From CAVRZY01 sp963725415 (GTDB lineage Bacteria; Acidobacteriota; Terriglobia; Bryobacterales; Bryobacteraceae): DNA of 9,325 nt. The notes below the pieces were generated by a model, which was not told where the DNA came from, searched no databases, and was given only the letters and a program-made list of their open reading frames with translations. Location: positions 1 to 9,325 of the forward strand of contig CAVRZY010000255.1 of NCBI GenBank assembly GCA_963725415.1, in the 5' to 3' direction. Positions 1 to 6,404 of the stretch are shown in pieces; position 1 is the stretch's first letter, and each line of letters opens with the position of its first letter. A program made the position numbers and the translations under genes.

Positions 1-1
1 T

Positions 2-427
2 TTCCTGTGGTATCTGCTGACACGGGCCGGAATTGTCATCAGCAGATCGACCCTGGTCTCAAAAGTTCAGTTTCGGGCAACCAGCGCAGCGCTCATACCC
101 ATCGGATTGGCCTGCTGGATATCCTTTGCGCTGGCGACCGTGCTTTCGATGATGACCTTCGTGCTGCAGAGCCTGTCGGATCCGTTCAACTGGGGATGGA
201 ATCTTTTCGGCATGGCGGGGAGCCTCTGGCACATCATCTGGTCTCCGGCCATCCCATGGCTGCAGGTAGCTTGTGTTCTCATCGGCGCCACCTATTCCAT
301 TAAGACGCTCTATCATTGCTGGCTCGACGACTCGGCGCAAAGGCGCCGGGCCATCCTGGGATCCCTGCCGCTGGGATCTTTCCTGTGGATCGCCGCCGCA
401 GGTATGGTCTGTTTTTTCGCCGGTTAG
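2..427 (+). CDS. C-terminal part of a polytopic membrane protein (5' end outside window)
   Basis: The reading frame is open from the first bases of the window to TAG at 425-427, so at least 141 C-terminal residues are present and the start lies upstream. An internal TTG at 107 is not a convincing start. The product has about three to four hydrophobic segments: residues around LIPIGLACWISFALATVL, a Trp-rich stretch after DPFNWGWNLFG, the segment LQVACVLIGATYSI, and a last helix ending in MVCFFAG. A short basic loop (QRRRA) separates the last two. No catalytic motif is visible. The DPF-x-WGWNLFG pattern and helix layout remind me of the C-terminal membrane region of polyferredoxin-type 4Fe-4S membrane proteins (NapH/FesM-like), but no Cys cluster lies in this part, so that is a weak suggestion. 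It is followed after 14 bp by the FG-GAP gene, so the two are probably co-transcribed. Confidence 0.7.
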   Translation, partial: FLWYLLTRAGIVISRSTLVSKVQFRATSAALIPIGLACWISFALATVLSMMTFVLQSLSDPFNWGWNLFGMAGSLWHIIWSPAIPWLQVACVLIGATYSIKTLYHCWLDDSAQRRRAILGSLPLGSFLWIAAAGMVCFFAG

Positions 428-432
428 GGGAG
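426..432 (+). promoter_or_regulatory. Ribosome binding site fixing the start of the FG-GAP gene
   Basis: AGGGGAG lies 9 bases before ATG 442 and overlaps the stop codon of the preceding membrane-protein gene. It supports ATG 442 rather than the upstream in-frame codon at 316, which would put 42 extra residues inside the previous gene, and it suggests translational coupling of the two genes. Confidence 0.6.
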
Positions 433-441
433 ATCGGAAGA

Positions 442-1911
442 ATGAAAAAGGAGGTTGTCAGACCGAAATCACCCGGAAAAAGACGCTCTTCTGTTCTGCC
501 GGGTCTGAGAATCCTTGCCGTCATGCTGGGAGTCCCCTTGCTGGTTCTGTTCTACCAGGCACACCAATCAGGTCTCTCCATGGGAGAGATGTTCGAGCAT
601 ATTTTCAAAGCTGCCCGAAAAGCGGATACGGAAGAAAGCCCCGCAAAAATCACGCACGGTAAGAAGATCGATTTTCTGACGCCGGTGCCGATCGGATTTC
701 CGTCCACCGATCCTCCTCGGATCGGCAGCCTGCAGATAGTAGATCTCGACAAGGACGGCCTTCCGGACATTCTTGTGGCGGACATGCTGGCCAATCGTGT
801 CGGCTGGATCCGGCAATTCCCGGCCGGGGTTTACACGGAAAAGTGGATCAGCCCCGTGCTCCCGGCCCCCGCGCATGTGAGCGCCGTTGATATCGATAAG
901 GATGGTGACTTGGACGTGCTGGTGGCTTGCATGGGTAAGGTTTTCCCCAGCAATGACAAAATCGGGTCGGTTGTGATCCTGGAGAACGACGGCAGGCAGA
1001 ACTTCACTCCGCACACCATCATCGATCACGTTGCCCGGGTCACCGACGTTCGCGCCGCCGATTTCAACGGCGATGGCCGTCTGGACCTGATCGTGGGCCA
1101 ATTCGGTTACGATGACGGCGAAACCCGCTGGATGGAGAACCTCGGCAACTGGCAATTCCGCTCGCATCTGCTGCAGAGCCTCTCCGGAGTGATCCATGCG
1201 ATTCCTGTGGATATCGACAACGATGGCGACCCGGATATCGTCAGCCTGGTCAGCCAGGAATGGGAAGAGGTGTACGTCTTCGAGAACGATGGACGTGGGA
1301 ACTTCAAGTCGCACCTGATTTGGGGCAGTACCAACGAAGACTACGGCAGCAGCGGCATCCGGCTGGTCGACCTCAACCAGGACGGATTGGTGGACGTCCT
1401 GCTCACGAATGGGGACGCCTTTGACTACCTGCCCCCGCGCCCGCGACCCTGGCACAGCGTCCAATGGCTCGAGAATCAGGGCAAGTTCAAATATGAACAT
1501 CATTCCATCGGCCAATTCCCCGGGGCCAGCGCCGCGGTAGCGGCCGACCTCGACGGGGACGGCGATCTGGATGTGGCCGCCGTCAGTTGCTATAACTTTT
1601 GGGAGAAGCCAGACTCGCAAAGCATCGTCTGGTTTGAGAACGACGGCAAAATGAACTTCACGGAACATGACATCAGCAACTCTCCGACTCATCTCATCAG
1701 CCTCGAAGCAGCGGATATGAACAAGGACGGAAAACCCGACCTGGTTTCCGTGCGGATGGACGTTTATCAGCCATTCACCAATGACGGGCGCGTTGTGCTC
1801 TGGCTCAATCACTGGGGGCAGGGGCCGCCCAAAGCCGGCCGGATGTTCCCCGAATCGGGGTTCTTTCAGGTCGCGGGTCTGTTGGGAAGGAAAGCCCACG
1901 GTATGCGGTAA
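442..1911 (+). CDS. Membrane-anchored FG-GAP/VCBS repeat protein, predicted seven-bladed calcium-binding beta-propeller
   Basis: This 489-residue protein has a basic N-terminus (residues 2-15) and one hydrophobic segment (about 18-38), giving a predicted N-in anchor with the rest outside the cytoplasm. Seven Asp-rich loops of the D-x-D/N-x-D-G-x-x-D type begin at residues 101, 150, 207, 257, 310, 369 and 425, for example DIDKDGDLD and DLDGDGDLD. The 49-59 residue spacing fits one loop per propeller blade. Each unit also carries a W/F-x-E-N-x-G-type strand such as WFENDGKMNF. Loops like these are known to bind Ca2+ in FG-GAP/VCBS (integrin-alpha-like) proteins, which usually serve adhesion, ligand binding or scaffolding; no enzymatic residues are apparent. 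It lies 14 bp after the membrane-protein gene and 39 bp before the TPR gene, in an apparent operon. The ligand is unknown. Confidence 0.9.
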   Translation: MKKEVVRPKSPGKRRSSVLPGLRILAVMLGVPLLVLFYQAHQSGLSMGEMFEHIFKAARKADTEESPAKITHGKKIDFLTPVPIGFPSTDPPRIGSLQIVDLDKDGLPDILVADMLANRVGWIRQFPAGVYTEKWISPVLPAPAHVSAVDIDKDGDLDVLVACMGKVFPSNDKIGSVVILENDGRQNFTPHTIIDHVARVTDVRAADFNGDGRLDLIVGQFGYDDGETRWMENLGNWQFRSHLLQSLSGVIHAIPVDIDNDGDPDIVSLVSQEWEEVYVFENDGRGNFKSHLIWGSTNEDYGSSGIRLVDLNQDGLVDVLLTNGDAFDYLPPRPRPWHSVQWLENQGKFKYEHHSIGQFPGASAAVAADLDGDGDLDVAAVSCYNFWEKPDSQSIVWFENDGKMNFTEHDISNSPTHLISLEAADMNKDGKPDLVSVRMDVYQPFTNDGRVVLWLNHWGQGPPKAGRMFPESGFFQVAGLLGRKAHGMR

Positions 1912-1950
1912 GAGCGGGAAGATGCAGGCTCGGTGTGAGCGACAGTAACT

Positions 1951-3621
1951 ATGAAACCCGAATCTCGCGACGATGATCGTGGCTACGACAAAGCGGCGCT
2001 TCTGAAAACCGCGGGGCTCTCCGTGGCGCTGGGCGTGGCCACCTGGCTGCTTGCGCCCTTTCTGCTGCCGGTAAGGTTGCCGGAGGATTTCCCCAAGCTG
2101 CCGGATCTCCAGCCGCTGAACCCGGGTTTTCGCGCGCTGCTCGAGAGCGCGGATCGGGAGGCGCGGCGGCGGCCTGGATCAGCGGAAGCGGTTGGCAAGC
2201 TCGGGATGGTTTACCATGCCAATCTGCTTTTTGAGCAGGCGGCCCGTGCGTATCGGATCGCTGCGCGGCTGGCTCCCGGTGACTATCAGTGGGTGTATGG
2301 CCAGGCTTTCCTGCAGGAAGAGAACGGGGGCGAGAAGGAGCAGTTGAAGTTACTGCAGAAAACACTGCGGCTCAAGCCCGATCACCTCCCTGCTCTGGTA
2401 AAACTGGCTGACTGGTATTTCAAGGTGGATAGACTGGACGAAGCCGCGCATTACTATGAAATGGCTGCCAGGGCGCCTGACGGCGGCGCCTCTCTCCAGG
2501 TTGCCTTCGCACTCGGGCGCGTTGCGGCGCGCCGCCGGGAGTGGAACAAAGTGATTGAGAATATCACTCCCCTTACCCACGCCTACCCGCATGCGGCCCC
2601 GCTCTACGGGTTGCTGCAGGAAGCCTATGAGGCCCTCGGGCAGGCGGACAAGGCCGCGGAGGCGCGGCAAAGCATGGCCTTGGCCAAAGGGAAGGTCGTG
2701 CCCCCGCTGGAAGATCCTTTCAACGAGCAATTGATCGGTCTTTGCTATTCTTCGACGCGTTTGCTCAAACAAGCCGGCCTGCTGAGTCGTGTTGGACATG
2801 CCGACCGGGCGATTGAGGTAGGTCGTCGCGCAGTGCAGGCCGACCCCACGGACCCGGATGTCCGGCACTTCCTCGCGCGCACGCTGCTTACTTTCTACGG
2901 AGACAAACCGGAGGCGATCGAGGAAGCGCTGACGCAGCTTGGCGAGTGTCTCCGGCTCAGGCCGGAGGATCCGGTGCCTTTGGGGGGGTTCGCTGATGAC
3001 TTTTTCAAGACTCCCAAGCCGCCCGCTGCCGTTTCCCGGGTTCGCGCCCTTCTGCGCTCGCGTACCGATATCCCCGGCGCCCATTTCTTTCTGGGCCTGG
3101 CCGCCGACGCGCTGGGAGAGACCGGGGAAGCCGTCGCCCAATACCGGGCTGCTCTGAAGGACAATCCGAAGCACTCCGCGGTCTACAACAAGCTCGGCCT
3201 GATTTCACACAACGCTGGGAAGTTCGACGAGGCAATCGCGCAGTTTCAGAAAGCTGTTCAACTGAACCCAGTGAATACGGACGCGCGCTTGAACTTGGCC
3301 ATTGAGCTGGTGCAGCGAGGCAACTACGGCCAGGGATTGAAAGAACTCGATGAACTGCTCCGGTCGAATCCCCACGACGCCGCCGCGCACTTCTGCATGG
3401 GATTCGCGCTCCTGTCTTCGCAACGAATCGATGAGGCCATTGCGAAATTCCGCCAGGGATTGCGCTACAAGCCGGATAACGCCGAGGCCCACTTTGGCCT
3501 GGGAGCCGCCTTGGCCGCACAGCACAAGCGGGAAGACGCCGTGACGGAACTGCGGGAGGCTCTGAGGCTTCGCCCGAACATGCCGCCGGCGCGGAAACTG
3601 CTTTATCAACTCGAGCAATGA
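1951..3621 (+). CDS. Membrane-anchored tetratricopeptide repeat (TPR) protein
   Basis: The product is 556 residues. ATG 1951 is the first possible start in the frame because an in-frame TGA sits at 1936-1938; the ribosome binding site is weak, with only GGAAG further upstream at about 1917. A charged N-terminus is followed by one hydrophobic segment (about residues 20-41) and a Pro-rich linker, so the repeats are probably outside the cytoplasmic membrane. Degenerate TPR units occupy about 75-370. Five consecutive canonical 34-residue TPRs run at 375-408, 409-442, 443-476, 477-510 and 511-544, with the typical A-x-x-x-L-G and EA-x-x-x-F/Y positions (for example GKFDEAIAQFQKAV). TPRs are protein-protein interaction scaffolds. 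Being third in the operon, it may assemble with the propeller and the polytopic protein. No enzymatic domain is seen. Confidence 0.9.
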   Translation: MKPESRDDDRGYDKAALLKTAGLSVALGVATWLLAPFLLPVRLPEDFPKLPDLQPLNPGFRALLESADREARRRPGSAEAVGKLGMVYHANLLFEQAARAYRIAARLAPGDYQWVYGQAFLQEENGGEKEQLKLLQKTLRLKPDHLPALVKLADWYFKVDRLDEAAHYYEMAARAPDGGASLQVAFALGRVAARRREWNKVIENITPLTHAYPHAAPLYGLLQEAYEALGQADKAAEARQSMALAKGKVVPPLEDPFNEQLIGLCYSSTRLLKQAGLLSRVGHADRAIEVGRRAVQADPTDPDVRHFLARTLLTFYGDKPEAIEEALTQLGECLRLRPEDPVPLGGFADDFFKTPKPPAAVSRVRALLRSRTDIPGAHFFLGLAADALGETGEAVAQYRAALKDNPKHSAVYNKLGLISHNAGKFDEAIAQFQKAVQLNPVNTDARLNLAIELVQRGNYGQGLKELDELLRSNPHDAAAHFCMGFALLSSQRIDEAIAKFRQGLRYKPDNAEAHFGLGAALAAQHKREDAVTELREALRLRPNMPPARKLLYQLEQ

Positions 3622-3691
3622 ATGTGGATTCCGGCTAATATCGTTTTCTTTGGATTCGTCTGCTGGGCCCTGGTGGACCAGTACCCTCATC

Positions 3692-3714
3692 CCGTAACGT
3701 CCAAAAACTCGATC
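3692..3714 (+). repeat. Left terminal inverted repeat of the insertion sequence
   Basis: CCGTA, two mismatched bases (AC), then GTCCAAAAACTCGATC. This matches the reverse complement of 5217-5239 at 21 of 23 positions, with the 16-base inner block perfect. Similarity stops abruptly on both sides. Confidence 0.8.
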
Positions 3715-3752
3715 GCACGAGATTCTTGGGTCGCAGGAATGCTTGGCGGCGT

Positions 3753-4037
3753 TCATGTCTCTTCGTGTATCAGCAGGTCATCGCAGAGATCGACCAGCAT
3801 CGAATGAAAGCGATACTCGAACCAACGGACAAACACCTCGAAGTCCCGGCGGACCGGCCACGCCGTAGGAACGTGGTACCGGCCATTGAGTTGTTCCTCA
3901 AAGATCTCGCCGCAGACCTCACGCAGATACTCGCGGGCCGCCTCCTCGTTCTCACACTCTGGAAGCAAGTAGATCGTCGGCTCTCGTCGTAGATCCTCCA
4001 GACTCAACTCGCCACTGGTCGGATCCGCCCGATGCAA
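3753..4037 (-). CDS. Hypothetical small acidic protein downstream of the transposase, inside the insertion sequence
   Basis: The frame encodes about 94 residues from a tentative TTG at 4037 to TGA at 3753-3755. It is open further upstream into the 3' end of the transposase, no ATG or GTG start with a good ribosome binding site is visible, and translation might be coupled to the transposase stop (4076-4078). The sequence is protein-like rather than a shadow frame: it is acidic and has Glu/Leu helices such as EDLRREPTIYLLPE and EEAAREYLREVCGEIFEEQ, then an aromatic block around RDFEVFVRWFEYRFHSMLVD. I recognise no domain or catalytic motif. It lies between the transposase and the left inverted repeat, so it is either a passenger gene or part of the transposition module. 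Another possibility is a host gene captured with its 5' end trimmed. Confidence 0.6.
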   Translation of the reverse strand: MHRADPTSGELSLEDLRREPTIYLLPECENEEAAREYLREVCGEIFEEQLNGRYHVPTAWPVRRDFEVFVRWFEYRFHSMLVDLCDDLLIHEET

Positions 4038-4075
4038 CCAGTCCAGGAATGGCTGGCCCGGCGACGCCTCTTCCC

Positions 4076-5161
4076 TCAGGCGGCCTGACGATAATAGTAG
4101 TTCAGCATCCCGCCCAGCCGCTGTCGGCGCCGGATCGCTCCGGGACCTCCGGCAGGAGACGGTTCCGGGATGATCAGCCGGTTGCTGAGTCCCTGGTGAT
4201 TGCGCTCCCGGTGATAATGCTCCACGAACTCGTGCATCACTCGGCGCAGAGAGCCTTCCCCGAACAAGATCATCCGGTCCAGGCAGGATTCCTTGATGGT
4301 CCTGACAAACCGTTCCGCGTGGGCATTCAAATTCGGCGAACGCGGCGGCAGCTTCACAGACTCCACTCCACTGGCGGCCAGCGTTCCCAGAAACTCAGCG
4401 GTGAACAGCGGGTTGCGGTCGTGGATCAGATATCGTTTGGGGACCAGGAATCCCTCCTCGGCATCGCTCAGATTGCGGGCCACCTGTCCCATCCAAAGCC
4501 CATCCGCATGGGCCGCTACTCCCGCGATCTCCACCCGCCGGCTCGTGAGGTCGATCAGGAACAGCACTATGAATCTCGTAAGACCTGTCCGTGTCCACAC
4601 CTCGACGGTGAAGAAGTCCGCGGCAACCATCACCTCCCAGTGCCTGCGCAGGAACTCCTTCCACGTAGTCTTCCGGCTGCGCTCCGGTGCCGGCTCCAGA
4701 CCGTGTTCCTTGAGAATGTTGGCGATGGTGCCGCGCGCAACCTCATGGCCCGGATTGGCCAACGCTCCCTGGATCCTCCGGTAGCCCCAATCCCTGCTCT
4801 CCGTGGCCATGCGAACGATCAGGTTCTCAATCCCATCGCGAGTTCGGGGTCGATCCGGGCCACGATTCTTGCTCCCATCGTACTTCTGGGCGATCAGCTT
4901 CCGGTGCCAGGCCAGGAGGGTTTCAGGCGTGACGATTGTGGCAACTTCATGCAGAATGCGACGCCCGAGCATCTTCGCCTTGGCCGCCAAGGGCCGGCGC
5001 TGATCGTCGTTCAGCCGGAGACGCTTTCCTCCGAGTTGCTCCCGCAGTACCCGGTTTTCTTCGCGGAGGTAATCGATCGCGTCGCGCTGTTGCTGGTTCA
5101 ACCAACCGGCGATGGAAACCACGAGCAATCGAAACGGGTCGAAGGTCCGGCGCATTGGCAC
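4076..5161 (-). CDS. Integrase-core (rve, DDE) transposase
   Basis: The 361-residue product has no frameshift or internal stop. GTG 5161 is the first candidate start after the upstream stop near the right inverted repeat; ATG 5155, two codons later, is equally possible, and neither has a clear ribosome binding site. Residues 20-45 form a Leu/Glu-rich coiled-coil-like segment (YLREENRVLREQL). Residues 110-155 form an IS3-like HTH region (DWGYRRIQGAL). The RNase H-fold catalytic core follows, with predicted catalytic Asp182 (AADFFTVEVW), Asp248 (LIHDRNPLFT) and Glu283 (NAHAERFVRTIKE), and about 34 residues between the last two. The C-terminal part has the HYHRERNHQGL motif usual in these enzymes. 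It would catalyse strand transfer of the flanking element. It appears intact and potentially active. Confidence 0.92.
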   Translation of the reverse strand: MPMRRTFDPFRLLVVSIAGWLNQQQRDAIDYLREENRVLREQLGGKRLRLNDDQRRPLAAKAKMLGRRILHEVATIVTPETLLAWHRKLIAQKYDGSKNRGPDRPRTRDGIENLIVRMATESRDWGYRRIQGALANPGHEVARGTIANILKEHGLEPAPERSRKTTWKEFLRRHWEVMVAADFFTVEVWTRTGLTRFIVLFLIDLTSRRVEIAGVAAHADGLWMGQVARNLSDAEEGFLVPKRYLIHDRNPLFTAEFLGTLAASGVESVKLPPRSPNLNAHAERFVRTIKESCLDRMILFGEGSLRRVMHEFVEHYHRERNHQGLSNRLIIPEPSPAGGPGAIRRRQRLGGMLNYYYRQAA

Positions 5162-5205
5162 AGGATAGCAGCCAAGAGCATCGTAAAGGGCTCTGCAAAC
5201 TGCAT

Positions 5206-5220
5206 GATCTGAAGCAGATC
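5206..5220. repeat. Subterminal perfect inverted repeat at the right end of the insertion sequence
   Basis: GATCTG-AAG-CAGATC has 6-bp arms and a 3-base centre. Its outer arm overlaps the first four bases of the right terminal repeat, and there is no counterpart next to the left terminal repeat. It could be a transposase-binding or end-distinguishing site, or a hairpin in the transposase leader; the function is unproven. Confidence 0.45.
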
Positions 5221-5239
5221 GAGTTTTTGGACACTACGG
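5217..5239 (-). repeat. Right terminal inverted repeat of the insertion sequence
   Basis: GATCGAGTTTTTGGAC followed by ACTACGG. It is the reverse complement of 3692-3714 with two mismatches. It lies 55 bp upstream of the transposase start. Confidence 0.8.
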
Positions 5240-5334
5240 CGTCTCGTGGCGGTTCCTGTCAGCTCTTGGCACTGCCAGACACGCCGCCCTGGCGGGCAAG
5301 CGCCTGGATTTCTTGGAGAACTGCTGAAAAAGAA

Positions 5335-5411
<77 letters not shown>

Positions 5412-5435
5412 AAAATCTGTGCTGGGCCGTTCTTC

Positions 5436-5441
5436 ATCTTA
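5436..5441 (-). promoter_or_regulatory. Possible -10 element for tRNA-Asp
   Basis: TAAGAT on the - strand matches 4 of 6 bases of the sigma-70 -10 consensus and lies 24 bases before the mature tRNA 5' end. No good -35 is visible at 16-18 bases upstream, so this is weak. The tRNA might instead be read from the PIG-L gene upstream on the same strand. Confidence 0.3.
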
Positions 5442-5497
5442 GCACGTTTCCTGCGCGCCTGCACATCGCGGCGCGGAAGGGGAGGGGCTCTACCGCA

Positions 5498-6295
5498 TCA
5501 AGCTTCAGATTCCCGGGATTCGGCCGCAACAGCGGTCTCGCATTGCAGTCCCTCAAACAGGCTCGTTTCCCGCCCGCGTGGAAACGGTACAGTCGAGAGC
5601 GCCAGCCGCAAGAACGCTCGGCCTTCGAGGATCTTTGAAAACATCTCCCTCAACCAGACCATTCGCTGGGGAGGAAATTGCGTCTTATGGCACTGGATGG
5701 CCGCATAGCCCATGTCCAGAAATGCCCGGCAGTCGATCTCGGTCGTGATAAAGCAATCGCTCACCATGTGAAGAGCACGTCTCGGGTCGAGCGGATCGGA
5801 GACGTTCTGCAAGCGCGATTCCGGGAAGGCCACGTAATAAAGTTTCTTCGGCTTGTGTTCGAGAAGCCCTTGCTGCTGGAACACCTGTGTGGTGATCTCA
5901 GTTGCGGCGATGTGATCGAGATGCCCGGTCACTCCTCCCGGGCCGAAAGTTATCAGCACATCGGGTCTGAACTGATCGATCACCGCTCTCAGCCGTTCGG
6001 CGGCCTGCTCCATCACGACAGGACCACAGATGCCCTGGTCCTGGAACCGGAACAGGAATGGCTGGTGGATGCCCAGTCGCTCTGCCGCGCAGCGCAACTC
6101 CCCTTCCCGGATCGAGCCGAGCTGCTCGCCGGGCGGGATGTTTGTGTGAGCAGCGCCTCTCTCCCCCGATGTGAGACTCACCAGATACACCTCGTGACCT
6201 TCTCCGGCGTACTTCGCCAGCAAGGGCCCCACCGAGGTCTCATCATCAGGATGGGCAAACACCGCCAGAATGCACCGCTTTTTGTGGTTCTCCAC
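5498..6295 (-). CDS. PIG-L/LmbE-family zinc-dependent N-acetylglucosaminyl-type deacetylase
   Basis: The product is 265 residues from GTG 6295, the third of three tandem GTG codons and the one placed 5 bases after AGGAGG; starting further upstream would add a non-conserved Ser/Arg-rich extension. The family signature AHPDDE is at residues 14-19, followed by TSGERG (42-47), the R-x-x-E motif (63-66) and GHLDH (124-128). His15, Asp18 and His128 are the expected Zn2+ ligands and Asp17 the likely general base. Length and motif order fit a complete, cytoplasmic member; no signal peptide is seen. Family members deacetylate GlcNAc-linked substrates in mycothiol/bacillithiol synthesis, thiol-conjugate cleavage or antibiotic pathways. 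The substrate cannot be read from the sequence; a thiol-conjugate or bacillithiol-type role is possible. It diverges from the SnoaL-like gene and is followed by tRNA-Asp. Confidence 0.9.
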   Translation of the reverse strand: MENHKKRCILAVFAHPDDETSVGPLLAKYAGEGHEVYLVSLTSGERGAAHTNIPPGEQLGSIREGELRCAAERLGIHQPFLFRFQDQGICGPVVMEQAAERLRAVIDQFRPDVLITFGPGGVTGHLDHIAATEITTQVFQQQGLLEHKPKKLYYVAFPESRLQNVSDPLDPRRALHMVSDCFITTEIDCRAFLDMGYAAIQCHKTQFPPQRMVWLREMFSKILEGRAFLRLALSTVPFPRGRETSLFEGLQCETAVAAESRESEA

Positions 6296-6300
6296 CACCA

Positions 6301-6306
6301 CCTCCT
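6301..6306 (-). promoter_or_regulatory. Ribosome binding site deciding the PIG-L start
   Basis: AGGAGG on the - strand is a perfect Shine-Dalgarno core directly abutting a run of three GTG codons. The 5-base spacing favours the third GTG (6293-6295) as the initiation codon. Confidence 0.65.
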
Positions 6307-6344
6307 CTATTCTCAGGACATTTCTACTCTGCCTTGACAGGATA

Positions 6345-6357
6345 ATTCTAGTAGAAT
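6345..6357. promoter_or_regulatory. Perfect palindrome in the divergent intergenic region, possible operator
   Basis: ATTCTA-G-TAGAAT has 6-bp arms and a single-base centre. It lies between the divergent PIG-L and SnoaL-like genes. A consensus -35 hexamer TTGACA (6334-6339, + strand) precedes it, but a good -10 at 17 bases is lacking (TACCGA). The only good-looking hexamers are GATAAT (6341-6346), too close to TTGACA to pair with it, and TAGAAT (6352-6357), part of the palindrome and spaced only 12 bases from TTGACA. The position suits a regulator binding both promoters, but this is inference from symmetry alone. Confidence 0.35.
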
Positions 6358-6404
6358 ACCGACTGCGGGTGAGTCGCCACCGCGCAGGAAGGAGCGATCG
6401 CGAT

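Larger units (their letters stand above)
3692..5239. mobile_element. Insertion sequence with a DDE (rve-type) transposase and an accessory small ORF
   Basis: The element is about 1.55 kb and is delimited by a 23-bp imperfect inverted repeat at 3692-3714 and 5217-5239. Between the repeats lie, both on the - strand, an integrase-core transposase (4076-5161) and a small downstream reading frame (3753-4037). The boundaries come only from the inverted repeat. I could not see a convincing target-site duplication at either the outermost ends (3692/5239) or a shorter alternative starting at the GTCC core, so the exact ends may be off by several bases or the insertion may be old. It separates the + strand TPR operon from the tRNA-Asp gene. 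The element resembles single-ORF IS3/IS481-related rve elements, but I do not assign a named family. Confidence 0.75.

Noticed and set aside
568..1899. Long 443-codon - strand frame opposite the FG-GAP gene
   Set aside because: It is a shadow of the repetitive, GC-biased FG-GAP coding sequence; no start signal or domain, and its composition mirrors the Asp/Gly repeats.
2350..3174. 274-codon - strand frame opposite the TPR gene
   Set aside because: Shadow of the TPR coding sequence with no recognisable domain or ribosome binding site.
3670..3682. CTGGT-GG-ACCAG dyad after the TPR gene as an operon terminator
   Set aside because: Five-base arms with a two-base loop and no downstream T-run.
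3622..3807. Small + frame beginning immediately after the TPR stop (MWIPANIVFFGFVCWALV)
   Set aside because: It has a short hydrophobic start but no separate ribosome binding site, and it runs across the left inverted repeat into the element, so it is probably fortuitous. It might be the remnant of a membrane peptide cut by the insertion, but nothing confirms this.
4049..5212. Long + strand frame (387 codons) opposite the transposase
   Set aside because: The - strand frame has clear DDE transposase motifs; this one is low-similarity, Arg/Pro-rich shadow sequence.
5282..5297. GC-rich hairpin (CCGCC-CT-GGCGG) between tRNA-Asp and the insertion sequence as a tRNA terminator
   Set aside because: The loop is only two bases and no T-run follows on the - strand, so it is not a credible intrinsic terminator.
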